Source of the DNA: Sipunculus nudus
Taxonomy: Eukaryota > Annelida > Sipuncula > Golfingiida > Sipunculidae
Assembly (NCBI GenBank): GCA_026874595.1
Contig: CM049307.1
Coordinates: 58,968,870 to 59,032,869 of the forward strand
DNA: 64,000 bases
Reading direction: 5' to 3'
The notes under the pieces are model-generated. The model was not told where the DNA came from. It ran no database searches and was given only the letters and a program-made list of their open reading frames with translations. Positions 23,401 through 33,175 of the stretch are shown here, in pieces (positions within the stretch are counted from its first letter, which is position 1; each line of letters begins with the position of its first letter). Made by a program: the position numbers and the translations under genes.

Positions 23401-26394
23401 GGAGATCTTGGGGACATCTAACATTATGCTGAATTTTGGATTCCTAAGTCTTACAGTTTCAAAACGTGCCTAATCTACGGACGGACAGACGGACGGACGG
23501 ACGGACAGACGGACGGACGGAGGACAATGGACCACGACTATAGCTCAGATGACTTATAGTCAGCTGAGCTAACAATAGACCTTTTCCATCTAACTATTGA
23601 CACCTTTCTGCGGTACCTGACATGCATGGTTCAGGGGGCTGGTAGCCTACGTGTGAGGCAGTCAATGCAGCTGCATTTTTGGGCCCTTTTCAATTAACAC
23701 AACTCAAATCCTGATATCAAGAAGTAGCAAAAAAGGCAGGCTGAGGCATGGTCATTAGACAACTCATGAGAGGTTAGCAGACTAACTGTGCAGACCTAAA
23801 CCCCGCTCAAATATGTGCAATGCCCAAAGGTCTATTCAGAAATGAATCTTTTGTTAGTTTGTAATTTTGCCCATGAGACTATGTAAGATTACATGTATCT
23901 GTCCCTAATTCTGAGTCAGACTTAGCCTGGGAAAATCAACACTTTTCTTTTCAGAAGGTATGAAAGATGTCAGTGTATTGGGATAATGTCAAGAAAAATT
24001 CAAAACAGCAAAACATGAACAACTAGATGTGTCCGAACGACACGAATGCCCCCGCCTTGGGCAAATTAGAAACATTTGTTAAATTTTGAAAAATTTCTTA
24101 AGTTCAGGAGATGTCATATGGTCAACAGTAGGTCAACAAGGGCAAAATGCAAACTATCTGTTACGGGTCATTATCTGCCCACACATAAAAAATGAGGGTG
24201 GTATCTGCAGGCACTGAGGAAAAAAAGTCGGTACATATGCATTTGTTATGAAAATTTCTATTTTTCATGAAACTTTCTATGTTCAGGAGCAGTCAAATGG
24301 TCAGAAGTAGGTCAACTGAGACAAAACAAGAACTTGATCTGTAACTGGTCATTATCTGCCTATCAGGCCTGTATCTGCAGGCATTGCGAAAAAAGTCTGT
24401 ACATGTGCGTTTTTTTATGAAATTTTCTATGTTAGAGCATCTTCAAATGGTCAAAAGTAGGTCAACTGGGACAAAACATGAACTCTATCTGTAACTGGTC
24501 ATTACCTGCCCACACACCAAAAATCAGGCCAATATCTGCAGGTAGTGCAAAAAAAAGTCAGTACATATGTATTTGTCATGAAAATTTATATTTTTCATGA
24601 AATTTTCTATGTTCAGGAGCCATAAAACAGTCAAAAGTAAGTCAACTGGGAAGAAACGCGAACTCGATCTGTAACTGGTCAATATCTGCCCACACACCAA
24701 AAATCAGGCCAATATCTGCAGGCATTGCGAAAAAAAGTCCATACATGTGTATTTGTCATGAAAAAATCTATTTTTCATGAAATTTTCTAAGTTTAGGAGA
24801 TGTAAAACGGTCAAAACTAGGTCAACCGGAACGAAATGCGAACTCAATCTGTAACTGGTCATTATCTGCCCACACACCAAAAATCAGGCCAATATCTGCG
24901 GGCATTGGGAAAAAAAAAACAGTACATGTGTATTTGTCATGAAAATTTCTATTTTTCATGAAATTTTCTAAGTTTAGGAGCCGTAAAACGGTCAAAAAGT
25001 AGGTAAACTGGGACGAAACGCACACTCGATCTGTAACTGGTCATTATCTGCCAACACACCAAAAATCAGGCCAATATCTGCAGGCATTGCGAAAAAAAGT
25101 CCATACATGTGTATTTGTCATGAAAATTTCTATTTTTCATGAAATTTTCTAAGTTTAGGAGATGTAAAACGGTCAAAACTAGGTCAACCGGGACGAAATG
25201 CGAACTCAATCTGTAACTGGTCATTATCTGCCCACACACCAAAAATCAGGCCAATATCTGCAGGCATTGGGAAAAAAAGTCAGTACATGTGTATTTGTCA
25301 TGAAAATTTCTATTTTTCATGAAATTTTCTAAGTTTAGGAGCCGTAAAACGGTCAAAAAGTAGGTAAACTGGGCGGAAACGCGAACTAGATATGTAACTG
25401 GTCATTATCTGCCAACACACCAAAAATCAGGCCAATATCTGCAAGCATTGCGAAAAAAAGTCCGTACAACTGTTTTATAACGGAAGGACGGACATGGGTA
25501 AAACTATATGCCCTGGCCACTTTGTGGCAGGGGCATAAAAAAAATAAATCTTCAAAATACATGTAGTACAGTACTACTAAATTTTTCAAATGCTGTACTT
25601 TGCCCAACATATACACACACAAAAATTTCATAAAAATCTTAACCACCCATTGTTTGTTAAAGTGGCTAATGGCATGCACATTGATAGGCAAGTCTCATGA
25701 GCTTTTATATTGCACTGCAGCAATGTCATAAACTTTTAAACAATGTAATACACGACTATGAAAGTATTGATGGCCGATATTTGGTGGTATCCTAAATGTT
25801 CACCATCAACATGTAGGGCAAGACACTGACTTTTATTCTCTAGGGCAGCGAACGATAAAATTCACCTGCCCAAAAGTGTCTGTCACCTGCCCGAACCTTT
25901 TTTTTCATTAGAGTATTAATTCATTTACACTTGTTCAGTTCATTACTTGTTCCCAAACACTTTTGTCCATTCAACCAAAGGGCACTGCTGCACTGATAGA
26001 TTATATTTAGAAGTTTATTCCAAGAGTTCATGGAAACTGAAGAACTAAATTCTCTTGCAATTTATGTGATAAAAACCAGTATCACTGATGCTGAAAATTT
26101 TAAAACCATAATTTATTATATGCAAAAGAGTAAATTTTCATCAAGTTGGCAATTTACAGTTACCATAAAATTTACCAGTTCCCCTTTTGACAAAACTGTA
26201 AATCTGCCATTTTTAATCAAATATATTTGAGCTTGAGACATTTCTCAACATAACAGGTTCCACATTATATCAGGACAATCATCTTTCTGCACGTCTTACC
26301 TGTGAAGGTGGAGTGGCGCTTCATGCAGCATTGTGTAGTATTGCCGCACAAATTCACGGCCAACGCATTGTGGGCCTGGAGTTTCCATGACCAT
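8180..26394 (-). CDS. G3BP: G3BP stress-granule assembly factor (complete, 11 coding exons)
   Basis: Coding exons, minus strand: 26394-26300, 17920-17839, 17029-16928, 16077-15906, 15359-15230, 14797-14637, 14064-13875, 12510-12341, 11484-11426, 10701-10639, 8428-8180. All have GT-AG borders with matching phases and sum to 1473 nt (490 residues plus stop); human G3BP1 and G3BP2 are 466 and 482. Order: NTF2-like domain (about 1-140), acidic then proline-rich disordered linker (about 145-345), one RRM (about 347-430) with RNP2 VFVGNL and RNP1 NFGFVVFD, and an RGG tail (432-490) with five RGG triplets. In this family the NTF2 domain dimerises and binds FGDF motifs of Caprin/USP10 partners, while RRM and RGG bind RNA to nucleate stress granules. 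F33, the known FGDF-contact position, is present in [10 protein letters not shown]. The head-to-head neighbour at 35 kb may share its promoter region. Vertebrate G3BP1 and G3BP2 are paralogues; an invertebrate normally has a single gene, so I use the general symbol. Confidence 0.96.
8914..10380 (+). mobile_element. Family B TIR element, copy 2 (G3BP intron 10)
   Basis: The left end has the perfect hairpin GTAGTCG-ACAAG-CGACTAC (8927-8945) next to TGTATCCGCCAAAA (8947-8960). The right end is the exact complement TTTTGGCGGATACA (10367-10380). Eight palindromic GGTGGCGCCACC sites or close variants alternate at about 150- and 130-bp spacing (9067 to 10057). The orientation is opposite to copy 1, so the two copies form a long inverted pair flanking the G3BP 3' end. 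Confidence 0.88.
10484..10608. repeat. Intronic dispersed repeat D, copy 1
   Basis: About 125 bp starting near GGCTCAGTTTGAGTACAATG and containing GGTATATAAGAGAGGGCAAG. It is nearly identical to 11025-11148, and its first about 85 bp recur at 13189-13273. A more diverged copy lies at about 11553-11631. All are in G3BP introns in the same orientation. Confidence 0.85.
10639..10701 (-). CDS. G3BP: G3BP coding exon 10 (RRM RNP1)
   Basis: 21 codons, [20 protein letters not shown] plus K. NFGFVVFD is RNP1 in the form usual for G3BP. Phase 0 at both ends. Confidence 0.95.
11025..11148. repeat. Intronic dispersed repeat D, copy 2
   Basis: Near-identical partner of 10484-10608, including the TATATAAGAGAGGGCAAGTT core and the flank ending in ACTCATTTC. 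Confidence 0.85.
11426..11484 (-). CDS. G3BP: G3BP coding exon 9 (RRM)
   Basis: Encodes [20 protein letters not shown], beta2-beta3 of the RRM. Acceptor TTTCAG, donor GTAAGT; phase 1 in, phase 0 out. Confidence 0.95.
12341..12510 (-). CDS. G3BP: G3BP coding exon 8 (Arg/Gly linker and RRM start)
   Basis: Begins [18 protein letters not shown], then [20 protein letters not shown], where VFVGNL is RNP2 of the RRM. Donor GTAAGT after the FFE codons; ends in phase 1. Confidence 0.95.
13189..13273. repeat. Intronic dispersed repeat D, copy 3
   Basis: Shares about 80 bp with 10484-10570, ending at CAAGTTCCTATCATCAC, and then diverges. This suggests a truncated copy or a shorter element core. Confidence 0.8.
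13875..14064 (-). CDS. G3BP: G3BP coding exon 7 (linker with conserved [10 protein letters not shown] motif)
   Basis: Starts [17 protein letters not shown], comparable to the conserved W-A-S-V-T-S-K patch of vertebrate G3BPs, then a P/Q-rich stretch ([14 protein letters not shown]) and QPQRAPR. Phase 1 in, phase 2 out. Confidence 0.92.
14281..14318. repeat. Short dispersed repeat (38 bp) with internal hairpin, copy 1
   Basis: TCGTCGTAGTTCAAAAGAAC followed by CATCACAAAGGTTCAG. The same string recurs at about 17115-17153. GTTCAAAAGAAC can fold into a 4-bp stem. Confidence 0.7.
14637..14797 (-). CDS. G3BP: G3BP coding exon 6 (acidic/PxxP linker)
   Basis: Low-complexity linker rich in E and P, including [19 protein letters not shown] and [10 protein letters not shown]. 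Acceptor TTCCAG, donor GTATAC; phase 2 in, phase 1 out. Confidence 0.9.
15230..15359 (-). CDS. G3BP: G3BP coding exon 5 (acidic linker)
   Basis: Encodes [19 protein letters not shown] followed by a proline-rich end ([11 protein letters not shown]). This matches the disordered acidic region that restrains RNA binding in vertebrate G3BP. Starts by completing a split codon and ends in phase 2. Confidence 0.9.
15906..16077 (-). CDS. G3BP: G3BP coding exon 4 (end of NTF2-like domain)
   Basis: Contains [20 protein letters not shown] and [13 protein letters not shown], the most conserved part of the G3BP NTF2-like domain, then the start of the acidic linker ([12 protein letters not shown]). Acceptor CTACAG, donor GTGAGT; ends in phase 1. 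Confidence 0.96.
16201..16490 (+). mobile_element. Possible 3' end of a truncated non-LTR retrotransposon
   Basis: A 68-codon frame contains [20 protein letters not shown], which resembles the C-terminal F/L-K-T-H-L-F tail common at the end of CR1/L2-like reverse-transcriptase ORFs. After it comes an A-rich stretch and GTGCTTTATATTAAG, similar to the 3' ends of such elements. No RT motifs are present and the fragment is short, so the call is tentative. Confidence 0.35.
16928..17029 (-). CDS. G3BP: G3BP coding exon 3
   Basis: 34 codons, [20 protein letters not shown] to SAVVVQ, the helix-strand segment of the NTF2-like domain. Acceptor TTACAG, donor GTAGGT; phase 0 at both ends. Confidence 0.95.
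17115..17153. repeat. Short dispersed repeat (38 bp), copy 2
   Basis: Identical over about 35 bp to 14281-14318; it lies in the G3BP intron between coding exons 3 and 2. Confidence 0.7.
17839..17920 (-). CDS. G3BP: G3BP coding exon 2
   Basis: Encodes [13 protein letters not shown] through VMGQA, the second part of the NTF2-like fold including F33. Acceptor TTACAG, donor GTAAGG. The split Arg codon is completed by the first base, and the exon ends in phase 0. Confidence 0.95.
23477..23521. repeat. (GACG/GACA)n microsatellite
   Basis: Runs of GACGGACGGACAGACGG; the tail of a dispersed repeat of the kind abundant in mollusc genomes. Confidence 0.9.
24018..25540. repeat. Element with about eight tandem units of about 175-180 bp
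   Basis: Each unit carries CTGTAACTGGTCATTATCTG, CACACACCAAAAATCAGGCC and CATGAAATTTTCTAAGTTTA. The first landmark recurs near 24340, 24495, 24670, 24850, 25032, 25212 and 25392. The left edge is a unique GATGTGTCCGAACGACACGA segment; the right edge is CCCTGGCCACTTTGTGGCAG with an inverted TGGCCA/TGGCAG hairpin. This layout (unique ends, tandem core) parallels family B but with unrelated sequence. Confidence 0.85.
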
Positions 26395-26418
26395 GACTTT
26401 GGACTACTTTAGGGCAAT
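26300..26418 (-). CDS. G3BP: G3BP coding exon 1 (start of NTF2-like domain)
   Basis: The acceptor lies at 26419-26420. The leader is 24 nt to the ATG at 26394-26392, giving [20 protein letters not shown], the characteristic G3BP N-terminus. The MVME start matches vertebrate G3BPs, which supports this ATG over the second Met two codons later. The donor GTAAGA follows 26300; the exon ends in phase 2. Because the exon begins with an acceptor, at least one 5' noncoding exon lies upstream. Confidence 0.95.
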
Positions 26419-26716
26419 CTGAAATCATAACAAAAGGTACATGTTTATCAAATCTGAATTAAATATCACCTATTATAAATGTAAAATTATACAAATTCCA
26501 AAGTATTTAATACTAAACAAGGCCTACAGGCTTAATGCGAACCTGTGCAATGAGATTACACCAGGTATAATGCTTCAATGCTGGACCATTACTTTCCAAG
26601 AACATGTGCAACATAAATATGAACAATGCAAGTACTAAACACTTAGAACAAAAAACAATTAAACAAACATCACTGCTGAAATTCTGGCATGGGTGCACAC
26701 AACACAAAACCCCAGA

Positions 26717-27542
26717 CGGGTAGTCAACAAGCAACTACGTGTATCCGCCAAAATCAGAGTGGGAAGGGTGAAGTGAGGCATGGATTGAGTGGCAAGGGGA
26801 AATGTGTATGTAGGTTGTGCCACCTATCACAAAATCAAGAAAGCTATCCAAGTTGTATACAAATGCAAAATTTTAGACAGATAAGTCAAACCACTACTGA
26901 GATATGAGTGATTATAGCCCACAGCAGACAAACAGACGGATGCTGTGCAAAAATGAAGGAAGGTGGTGCCCCCAATTTGGGTATGATTATAAGCTATGTG
27001 AGATCAGGGGGATATGTCAAACAACTCCTGAGATATAAGCCTGAATGTCTTCAGCATTTACAAATATGTAGGTGGCACCACCTGTCATAAAATCAAGAAA
27101 GCTGTCCAGGATGTATACACATGCAAAATTTCAGGAGGATAAGTCCAATCAATGCAGAGTTACGAGTGATTTTATCCCAAGGCAGATGAACAGCTGGACA
27201 CTGTGCAAAAATGGTTGCAGGTGGCGTTTTTAAGTGTATGTTATAAAGCTATCCAAGGGGTACATTTGTGCAAAATTTTTACCCTAATCTGTCAAACAGT
27301 TCCCGAGATATGTGGGTTTATGTGTGGAAACAGAGGCACAAATGGAGGCTGGGCAGAGAGGAAAGGTTAGAGGTCAACCAAAATGAGGGCGCAGCAGTTC
27401 GCAAGTGACCCGATCATAATTCTGAATTTCAAAAAAATTTTGCCCAGTGGTTACGGAGGAGTTCTCTGGAAACCTATGCAGCAGTGGCAGTGGCCTCCGA
27501 CTGAAAAGATAGTATCTGCAAAACTTTGTTTTGGCGGATACA
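26717..27542 (+). mobile_element. Family B TIR element, copy 3 (short)
   Basis: Hairpin-like GTAGTCAACAAGCAACTAC, then TGTATCCGCCAAAA (26740-26753); right end TTTTGGCGGATACA (27529-27542). The interior has fewer tandem units than copies 1 and 2, and most palindromes are degraded (GGTTGTGCCACC, GGTGGTGCCCCC, GGTGGCACCACC). It lies just upstream of G3BP coding exon 1. Confidence 0.85.
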
Positions 27543-30030
27543 ATGATTGTAGCTGGCACAAGTCTTGTATACAACGAAGAGATACATACATATGTCCAAT
27601 GTCAGACTGATAGGTCAAACTGCTCCTGTGAAATAAGTGCCACCAGTCTTGTACACTATAAAGCTACCCGATCTGTATAAACATGCCCAATTTTGGGCTG
27701 ATGTATCAAATTCCTTTGTAGAAATAAGCAGGCGCATACACTGCAAAAGTCAAAGTAGGTGGCACCACCTGTCTTGTAAATGAGAATACCATCAAAGACG
27801 CATAGACAGGTCAAAATATCAGGCCAATACATCAAACTTCCCCAGAGTTTGATGCACTGGGCTGACAAGGCTTATGTGAGCAAGGCATTTTCCCACAAGT
27901 GAACTATGAAAAATTGCTGCCTCAAGCTACTGCAATGAGTGAACTCTTGACCTGCACCTGGCTAGACTGAGTGAACTTTTGACCTGTACTTGGCTGCACT
28001 GAGAGAACTCTTGACCTGTTACAGAATCCGACACAGTTGGCAGTCTGCCAAAGCCATAAATAGATCCAGGCTGAACTTTGGTGCCAAAGCTGATGCAGTG
28101 AGCAGTCTGCCAAAGCTATAAATACTAGAATGCAGCTACTGCACTGAATGAACTCTTGACCTATACTTGGCTGCACTTCTTCCAATCCTGGTACTGTGCC
28201 AAAACTATTTATAGAGCTTACATCATCTTGGCTAATGGCCAACATCAATGCACTTGCAATCTGCTAATGGTAAACCAAGTGCTGCCATCTGTACACAAAA
28301 GTGGTCCCTCCTTGAAATAACTTGAAATTAATTTTCCCAATACAAAATGCTTTTCAGCTGACTTTAAAAAAAATATCAGGAATATATGTAAAATTATTAC
28401 AGATGCATACTTAATGCAAAATTAAAACATAGATATGTCTCATTTATGGCAAATTCTTGAATTAAGTTGAGTAGGGATACCAATAATTTATAATCCATGT
28501 ACAATTGTCTTTATATAGCCACAGAGAGCTGTATATCCATGATTGTAACATTGCCTGGTATGATGAATAACTTAAATCATAACTCTAATTTTTAAAAGCT
28601 TTTAAATACACTTTCTTTTCAATATTATCCAAAGATAACCTGAAATCTAAATGTCTAGTGGCACGATGTAATAGATGCTGATAAACTGGTGCCAGGCTAG
28701 ATGTAACAGCATATCACAGCTAACATATATGGTAAAATGACTCAATTCAATCTCCATAATTCAGCCAAAAATCAGTCTTGTGGAACCAATAATGCCAATT
28801 ATTATAAAAATTATTGTAGGGATTATTTGTAAAATATTTAACAAACTGGCTTCAGTGGCATCAGTCGAAAAACGTTTCGCAGGTTAATAACTCATATGGG
28901 AAGATTTAGCAAACTAGCTAAGTTCAGCTTCCTGTAACTCAGCCAAAAAGCACTGAAACAAAACCATTTTAACAGAATTGAATTATCAACATCTGAGGAT
29001 AATTAATGTGTGAGATTTAAGAAATTGGCCCAGTGGTTTTTGAGAAGATCTTTCTAGCCACTGAGCTAAAATGGCCTTTTATGGCATATGACTAAATTTA
29101 GCTTCCAATAACTTAGCCAAAAGTCAGTGAACAGAGACCATTTGAACAAACTTCAGAAAGCAGCATCTTCAAGGACACATCATGATCTTAAAAAATTAGA
29201 CCCCCAACTGTGCACTTTCTTCCTAGGGCCTTAAAAAATATCCAGGCTGATACCTTAAGATAGTCAAACCTAAACCTGCTGTTTGTCTGATCTACCTTAT
29301 GAGAAAACATTCATTGAAAGAAGAAAAAAATATAACAAAGGAAAAAAACACCCACTCAGACAACTTGAATTCCTGCAACAAGAAATGTTGAGTTCTATAG
29401 CATTCTTTCAATGCAACTGAATTCCAACAATGCCAATAGTCCAAAGCTGATATAATAGTTGTGGGATGATTACATTGTTCTTCTTTTGCTTAAACCAAGC
29501 ACTCAGTCACCAAAGGCAACTATTGATGACACCATGCCAAATATAAACATGTGCTCTTCCATGCTGCTTTTATACATGTTATAAACCAAAGCTGATTCTT
29601 CCATACTTTTGTAATAATCTACTGGGTGAACATAATATCATCTGTATTTGCTCTGGAGTGGCTGAAATAAGAGGCCTGAATGTTGTAACAGTTCAATGGA
29701 GCAGGTTCATAGAGGGATGGGACATATGGGCATGTGGTTTGTTGACAGAAACTTATTAACCAGCATGCAGGGCTACAGAAGTGTGCTGCAGCAATTAGCC
29801 CATACTGCCATCTGCATGTCCAGTGCCATTACAGCCCACTGCCACCAGAGTCTAGGATCAGCGTCATTCAGAGTTCCTTTACATCTTGAATCAAGGATTT
29901 CAATGCAACACTAGACAATATAAAAAAATTTTGTTGTCATTATGGAGCCCCCTTATAGCCCACAGGTACACAGTCACTTGATATTTAGAAACCAGTATAG
30001 TTTTTAACTTCACCTGTGAGAAAAATAAAG
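27543..30030. other. No gene seen; degenerate repeats at 27.9-28.2 kb
   Basis: A GAACTCTTGACCTG-type motif repeats four or five times between 27930 and 28165. The rest, to about 30 kb, is AT-rich, has no supportable ORF and lies in the predicted long 5' intron of G3BP. Confidence 0.6.
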
Positions 30031-30034
30031 ACTA

Positions 30035-30120
30035 ACTCCCCCTGGTGGTGGTGTAATGGTAAAATGAGGTGCCGGGCTCATGACAAAGGTCGTGGCTTCT
30101 GATCCCAGTCAGACCCTCAC
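30035..30120 (+). repeat. tRNA-derived SINE head (A-box and B-box like)
   Basis: GTGGTGTAATGGTAAAATGAGG resembles an RNA polymerase III A box, and GGTCGTGGCTTCTGATCCCA, about 35 bp later, resembles a B box. No complete cloverleaf, so it is not a functional tRNA gene. Confidence 0.55.
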
Positions 30121-30924
30121 AGTGCCAAGACCAGGGATGTGCTCAGAATAATTTGAGTGGCGGGAGGGCGGGCCATGCACGTGCAATGGGGGGAGGGGGG
30201 GCACGGGTTATTTAAAGTTATACTTTTATTTTATATAGACGTGATTTGTGATATTTCAGCTGCATGAATAATTAAATCATTAGTAATATTAAAATGTATT
30301 ATTGATTCCCAATATGCCGACAGCAATGCCACCACAACTAGCAAATTTGATTGTAAAACACCGTGGTGAACTCATCTGTCAGTTCAGATTCTGTCGGTCA
30401 GGATTTGTTGAAAGATTACTTCCATATAATATGGGTATTAGGAAGGACCATATCCAGTTTTTCGCGCTTAAAACCTGATACCAAACATCACATTTCACAT
30501 TTTTACGGCAGTTTGGCCTCATTAGGAACTGTGAACATTCAAATATATTTGAATATTTACGTTGATTATCAATTAGTCAATCAAATAATGTTTGGCGCGT
30601 CATATGATTTCATAGCTGATATCAGCATTAGTCTTTCATACAGATCCAAGGTGGCACTACCATAGCAGCTACGTTCACTTCTTTCGTACCAAATTTTATT
30701 CATCAACATTCACTGAAAACGGGACATTGTGAAAGAGTACCTTCTATTAAATATTAATTTTGGGTGCCACTGGATGTCATCTAGTGTGGCAGACATGCAC
30801 TAAGATATATCCGACAGGGGTCACTAATTGTAATACCAGTAAAACTCTGCGAGGTAAGCTTACATGTGTGTATTTTTGTTCATGGCTTAAACAATTTGAA
30901 AAATATCACTGCTGGGCGGGCATT

Positions 30925-31150
30925 GACACTTTCAAGTCAAGTGCCGGGTGGCAGGAAAGACTCCCGGCGTGGGCACATCCCTGCAAGACCCTTGGGCAAG
31001 GGTGCCTCTGTCCAACCAGCAGTAGAAATGGGTACCAGCGATGGACTAGCATCATATCCAGGAGTGTGCAACTCCTATGTCGCTTCACGCAACAGAAACT
31101 GGGATAAGCTCCAGCCTGATAAGCCAGTTAGCTCAGGTGTAAAAGCCTAA
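30925..31150 (+). repeat. SINE-like body
   Basis: CAAGACCCTTGGGCAAGGGT followed by a CTCTGTCCAACCAGCAGTAG..AAATGGGTACCAG segment is typical of the central/3' part of invertebrate tRNA-derived SINEs. It could be the separated body of the head at 30035. ORFs across it are incidental. Confidence 0.5.
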
Positions 31151-31520
31151 TATTCTTTACCCAACTCCCCCTGCATGCTTGTTGAAGTTCTGACTGCTGG
31201 AATACTAGTCCTGCATTGATTTAAGTACTTACAGCTGCTACTAAAATGCCTTTTAAAAAAGTGATTCCATATACCAATAGATTTGACTCTCTTCATCTCT
31301 TCTCACTATAGCCCTGTTATGTCTGTATGGTTAATCCCGGATTTTGCGTATTAAGGCATCACAAAGCTTTTTGAGAACCTGATGAAACCCTCCCATATGC
31401 ATACCAGACCTTGATGCCTCATGTGAATGGCATCATTGCTATGACAACACCAACAGCAGTCAGGCAAAAGACAGCTTGACCTGCTTGGTAACATACACAC
31501 TGAAATCATGTATTCAGGTT

Positions 31521-31575
31521 GTCAATACATGGACCTTCATGTCCTATGATATCTCTGCTGTATGAACATTACATT
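31521..31575. repeat. Diverged half of the 51.7-kb hairpin element
   Basis: AATACATGGACCTTCATGTCCTATGATATC matches one arm of the 51707-51812 inverted repeat with a few changes. This shows that the hairpin belongs to a dispersed family. Confidence 0.55.
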
Positions 31576-32517
31576 CAATTGGCCAAATGTCAGAGCTTTG
31601 TAGACACTATCGCAATGTTCCCTCTGTCCAGATGACAGCAGCAGCTTCTGTGTGAACCTGTGTACTGGTTCCCTAAGCAACGTCTAATTTGCCAATACGC
31701 GAATCAGCCAGCATTTACATGCAATGCATTTTGACCGCGTTCTTTGATGTACACCTGAATATCTCATGCTGACTGGCTGAGCCAGCGTTAGCTCGAATTT
31801 GGTTAAACAGGTCCACTTCGAAGAGCAATGGTCTGATAAACAGTAACACTGAGGCTAAGTAAGGGTTAATATGTTAAAAAGTCTCACTGAATTCAACATA
31901 GGCATGGGGGTTGGGGTAAAAATATTAAGACTACCCTGCAATAGGCCATGACTGAATGAAAAATGTTGGTTTTGAAAAATAATTTCTGGGCAAGACCACC
32001 AATCACTACTTAAGTCACTAGAAAGACCTTAGTTCAATAAGGCGGTGATGTGTGGCGCTGACCATCCCATAACTGGTGGAGTTTACCAGTCAATAAAATA
32101 GTGGGCCACAGAGCCCTAACTTAGAACATGCACTTTAATAAATAGCTATAGAAGTATAACATATATTTTTTTATAAAGGCATGAAAGATGGATAGTTGAT
32201 ATTCCATGTTTATAGAGAATAACAGTGTTAGCAGTATACATTAAAGCTTTACTACTATCTTGCCACTGAAGTTTGCTTTACTGGCAAAGTGGTAGAATGT
32301 GCCATTTGTGTTCCACCAGAATATGGTTGTATAAATTTCAGTTTTGGCTGGTCAGTCAGCCTCACCTTTTGACAAATGGTACCCAATGTGAAATCTGGTG
32401 TGTTTGCCTCCCAAGTTCACTGATCAATGATGTGACCCAGGTAGAATACCCATGTTCTTTTGAAAGAATATCACAAGACTGGAGTCACAACCCTGCTACC
32501 TTGCCCATGAAGATTGG

Positions 32518-33167
32518 GGATACCAGTCGATTCGTCACCACAGTCATTTTGTCACCAAGTTACATGCGGTACCAAATGGTCAATTCGTCACCAATATTTT
32601 GTATGATAAAATGTTATCTATTACAACTAAAATTAAAACACACAATGATACCTATACTGAAAAGTTTGTTTGGTTGTTGATTCTTTTAATTAACGGCTCA
32701 GGATACACCATGCAAGGAGTGGATTACATATAAATACAAACATTGCACAGCATGGCCAACTGGCCGCCAATGGTATTCAGGGCTATTTATGTCACTGCTC
32801 ACCGCAAACGATTCCCTCACAGCATGCCCGCTTGAAATGTTCTTTTATTTCACACACGCAGATGTTTTCATTAAATAAAATCCACGTCCACAATTGACAC
32901 AAAGAAACAAGTCACCAAAAGAACTTTCTAAAATCTTAAACGGCCTTTGCAGAGTATAAAAGTTTTTTTTTTGCAGTAACTATATTTCCCCAGCCATATT
33001 TCATTCTTCTGTCAATCAATATTCTGTTCTTGTCATTCCCGATGCATTTGAATTGCTGATTTTAAGAACGTGCCCGGCCAAGTCCAGCCTGTTGCATTTT
33101 GACGGTCACTTCGTCACCAATTTCCGTTGGTGATGAAATGACTGTGGTGACGAAACGACTTGTTCCC
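32518..33167. mobile_element. MITE with inverted termini (hAT-like)
   Basis: The left end, CCAGTCGATTCGTCACCACA..GTCATTTTGTCACCAA, is mirrored at the right end by its near complement (about 33108-33167). The flanks AAGATTGG (32510-32517) and ATGTTTGG (33168-33175) agree at 6 of 8 positions, a possible degenerate 8-bp target duplication. No transposase is encoded in the 650 bp. Confidence 0.6.
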
Positions 33168-33175
33168 ATGTTTGG

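Larger units (their letters stand above)
17921..26299 (-). other. G3BP intron 1 (between coding exons 1 and 2), repeat-rich
   Basis: About 8.4 kb with no supported gene. Contents: unassigned sequence 17.9-21.3 kb; a direct repeat of a TTTTAGTTTT..CCCCTGAAGATGTCT segment at about 21400 and 21455; a C run near 21635; very AT-rich sequence at 22.0-22.56 kb; a G run of about 27 at 22681; GACG/GACA microsatellite at 23477-23521; and a tandem-repeat element at 24018-25540. Confidence 0.7.

Noticed and set aside
24018-25540. CRISPR-like regular repeats
   Set aside because: Units are about 178 bp, contiguous and without unique spacers; this is a tandem repeat in a eukaryotic intron.
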